DNA of 7,110 nt from Pseudomonadota bacterium (GTDB lineage Bacteria; Pseudomonadota; Alphaproteobacteria; Rhizobiales; Rhizobiaceae): NCBI GenBank assembly GCA_023451915.1, contig JAEXXS010000285.1, forward strand, positions 1 to 7,110, read 5' to 3'. Of this stretch, positions 5,578-7,110 are shown one piece after another. Below the pieces are notes generated by a model, which ran no database searches, was not told the DNA's origin, and saw only the letters and a program-made list of their open reading frames with translations. Position 1 is the stretch's first letter. Each line of letters starts with the position of its first letter. The translations under genes were made by a program, and so were the position numbers.

Positions 5578-6879
5578 ATGCACGCAGAGTTTGAGAATCG
5601 CGCTTCCAATCTTTCGCGCCGCCCGCGTTTGACCACGCTGGTTCGCGTGCGCTGGCTGGCCATCGCCGGACAGACGGCGGCCGTCATGCTGGTGGCGCTT
5701 TACCTGCAATTCCCCTTTGCGGTCGGCATCTGTTTTGCGTTGATTGCCTGCTCGGCCTGGCTCAATCTCTATCTGGCCTTTCGCTTCCCGACCAATCATC
5801 GGCTGAACCCGGAAGCGGCGAGCCTCGTTCTGGCCTTCGATGTTCTGCAACTGGCGGGCCTGCTTTATCTCACCGGCGGGCTGCAAAACCCCTTCGTCAT
5901 CCTGATGATCGTGCCGGTCATCATTTCGGCCACCTCGCTTTCCGCCCGGCATACGCTGACGCTGGCTTTGCTGGTGGTGGCCTGTACATCCGTGCTTTCG
6001 GTGCGGCATGAGCCACTGCCCTGGTATCCGGGCGAGGTGCTGAACCTACCCTTCCTGTTCGTGATCGGCATCTGGTGCGCCATCACATCGGCGCTGGGCT
6101 TCACCGGCGTCTATGCCTATCGCATTGCGGAAGAAGCGCGCCAGCTGGGCGACGCCTTGAGCGCTGCGGAACTCATCCTTCAGCGCGAGCAGCATCTGAC
6201 GGCTCTCGATGGTCTTGCCGCTGCCGCCGCTCATGAGCTTGGCACGCCGCTTGCGACCATTGCGCTGGTGGTGAAGGAAATGCAGCGTTCCTATGCCAAA
6301 AATCCGGTCGATGCGGGGCTTGGGGAAGACATTGCGCTGTTGCATTCGCAGACGCAGCGCTGCCGCGAAATCCTGCAAAGGCTGACCAGCCTTTCCTCGG
6401 AAAACGAAGAACATATGTCGCGCCTGCCATTGTCCTCGCTCATCGAGGAAGTGATAGCGCCGCACCGCAATTTCGGTGTCGCCATCGACGTGCAGAAGGT
6501 GGAAGGCCCGAAGCCCGAACCGGTCACGCGGCGCAATCCCGGCCTGCTTTATGGTCTCGGCAATCTGGTGGAAAACGCCGTCGATTTTGCGCGCAGCAAT
6601 GTCAGCGTCACCTGGGGCTGGACCGACAATCAGGTCAGCGTGACCATTCAGGACGACGGCGAGGGCTTCAAGCCGGAAATCCTCGACCGGATTGGCGAGC
6701 CTTATATGACGAGCCGCGACAACAACCGCAATGGCGGCGGCCTTGGCCTTGGCCTGTTCATTGCAAAAACCTTGCTGGAGCGGTCCGGCGCACAGATTGC
6801 ATTCCGTAATCGAAGCAATCCCGGGCAGGGGGCCGAAGTCAAAGTGGTTTGGCCGCGTTCAACCTTTACCCGCGTATGA
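5578..6879 (+). CDS. regB: Redox-sensing histidine kinase RegB/PrrB/ActS
   Basis: This 433-residue inner-membrane kinase phosphorylates the response regulator RegA in response to quinone redox state and oxygen. In alphaproteobacteria this pair controls respiration, and in different lineages denitrification, carbon or nitrogen fixation and low-oxygen adaptation. About six membrane helices lie between residues 27 and 180. The ubiquinone-binding heptapeptide GGLQNPF is intact (100-106). Next come the H-box AAAAHELGTPLATI with phospho-acceptor His219, and the redox-active cysteine Cys262 in the conserved SQTQRCREIL segment, equivalent to Cys265 of Rhodobacter RegB. The ATPase domain has an N-box (NLVENAVDFA, 329-338), DDGEGF (359-364) and GGGLGLGLF (386-394). 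All catalytic and sensory residues are present. The ATG follows GAGGGA, and the gene has its own intergenic leader. The cognate regA starts 193 bp downstream on the same strand. Confidence 0.96.
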   Translation: MHAEFENRASNLSRRPRLTTLVRVRWLAIAGQTAAVMLVALYLQFPFAVGICFALIACSAWLNLYLAFRFPTNHRLNPEAASLVLAFDVLQLAGLLYLTGGLQNPFVILMIVPVIISATSLSARHTLTLALLVVACTSVLSVRHEPLPWYPGEVLNLPFLFVIGIWCAITSALGFTGVYAYRIAEEARQLGDALSAAELILQREQHLTALDGLAAAAAHELGTPLATIALVVKEMQRSYAKNPVDAGLGEDIALLHSQTQRCREILQRLTSLSSENEEHMSRLPLSSLIEEVIAPHRNFGVAIDVQKVEGPKPEPVTRRNPGLLYGLGNLVENAVDFARSNVSVTWGWTDNQVSVTIQDDGEGFKPEILDRIGEPYMTSRDNNRNGGGLGLGLFIAKTLLERSGAQIAFRNRSNPGQGAEVKVVWPRSTFTRV

Positions 6880-6910
6880 GCCAAAACGGTTTTTCAAATT
6901 TGTTTTGCTC
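6878..6910 (+). terminator. Weak hairpin at the regB stop, possible terminator
   Basis: GAGC (6878-6881) can pair with GCTC (6907-6910), and AAAAC (6883-6887) with GTTTT (6902-6906), leaving C6882 bulged and a 14-nt loop. The structure begins inside the regB stop codon and is followed by a U-rich stretch with interruptions. The stem is AT-rich and the loop large, so termination would be inefficient at best. If it works, regA would depend mainly on its own promoter. Confidence 0.3.
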
Positions 6911-7072
6911 AACTTCTTGTGTTGTCTTTTGGAATTATTAATCAAATACAATGATTTATAGTCTGGTATAAAATTCAGGTCCCTAGAAATTGCTTCAACG
7001 ATTCAATGGCTATTTGACTTTTTGACGCAGGGGTATCAATAAGGGATCAAAAATACAGGCAGGAAGCACCCG
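6911..7072 (+). promoter_or_regulatory. AT-rich regB-regA intergenic region, probable regA promoter
   Basis: The regB-regA gap is 193 bp and clearly more AT-rich than the flanking genes, unlike a tight kinase-regulator operon. A promoter for regA is therefore likely here. Candidate elements are TTGTCT (6922-6927) with TACAAT (6947-6952), at a long 19-bp spacing, and TTGACT or TTGACG (7014-7019, 7022-7027) without a good -10. A small inverted repeat, AATCA and TGATT (6940-6944 and 6952-6956), overlaps the first -10 candidate and could be an operator. The regA ribosome binding site AGGAAG is at 7061-7066, six bases before its ATG. No open reading frame of note lies in the gap. Confidence 0.45.
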
Positions 7073-7110
7073 ATGGACGACTTGAAGCAGGAAGACAGCG
7101 AAGCCATAGG
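7073..7110 (+). CDS. regA: Response regulator RegA/PrrA/ActR, N-terminus only (partial)
   Basis: An ATG with a good ribosome binding site (AGGAAG, six bases upstream) opens a frame beginning MDDLKQEDSEAI that runs off the window edge. Only 12 full codons are visible, before any receiver-domain motif, so identification rests on position. RegA/ActR is regularly encoded just downstream of RegB in Brucella and relatives, and a short acidic N-terminal extension fits that family. The full protein would be a receiver domain joined to a Fis-type DNA-binding domain. Confidence 0.7.
   Translation, partial: MDDLKQEDSEAI

Noticed and set aside
5224..6009. A 261-codon minus-strand frame spanning the hrpB end, the palindrome and the start of regB
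   Set aside because: It crosses two real genes and a palindromic repeat in antisense and gives a low-complexity Arg/Gln/Gly-rich translation.
1..7110. A defence island, toxin-antitoxin pair, prophage or other new multi-gene system
   Set aside because: All complete genes belong to recognised chromosomal families with conserved motifs, and none of the typical integrase, nuclease, toxin or repeat-array signals is present.

Overview
The window looks like chromosome from a Hyphomicrobiales alphaproteobacterium, most likely Brucellaceae (Brucella/Ochrobactrum). The evidence is the GC-rich coding sequence, a RegB/ActS-type kinase that ends just before what appears to be the start of its RegA/ActR partner, and a palindromic intergenic element resembling the Brucella Bru-RS repeats. 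The genus is inferred from remembered family features, not from a database search.

Layout. Positions 1-42 may be the last 13 codons of a plus-strand gene that converges on the next one. Three genes then lie on the minus strand: a small FrmR/RcnR-family repressor (61-351) with its own promoter and a clear operator between the -35 and -10 elements; a YjaB-like GNAT acetyltransferase (479-925); and an exported GH20 beta-N-acetylhexosaminidase (960-2687). The last two are 34 bp apart and probably co-transcribed, hexosaminidase first. An AT-rich divergent region (2688 to about 2877) separates them from the plus-strand genes: the helicase hrpB (start proposed at TTG 2878, stop 5334), the sensor kinase regB (5578-6879) and the first 12 codons of regA (from 7073).

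The non-coding DNA carries several structures. There is a 142-bp imperfect palindrome with 13-bp perfect ends directly after the hrpB stop (5335-5476). Two adjacent inverted repeats lie at 406-460, between the acetyltransferase gene and the repressor promoter. A short hairpin sits in the regB leader, and an AT-rich 193-bp gap separates regB from regA.

How the genes work together. RegB and RegA should form a redox-responsive two-component system controlling respiration and other energy metabolism; the quinone-binding motif, redox cysteine and phospho-acceptor histidine of RegB are all present. The repressor senses either formaldehyde or a transition metal and probably controls itself and a partner gene outside the window. 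The hexosaminidase acts on amino sugars in the periplasm. HrpB is an RNA-helicase-family protein with no evident functional link to its neighbours. I see no phage, CRISPR, toxin-antitoxin or defence locus and no clearly new multi-gene system. The non-coding structures are the least explained parts.
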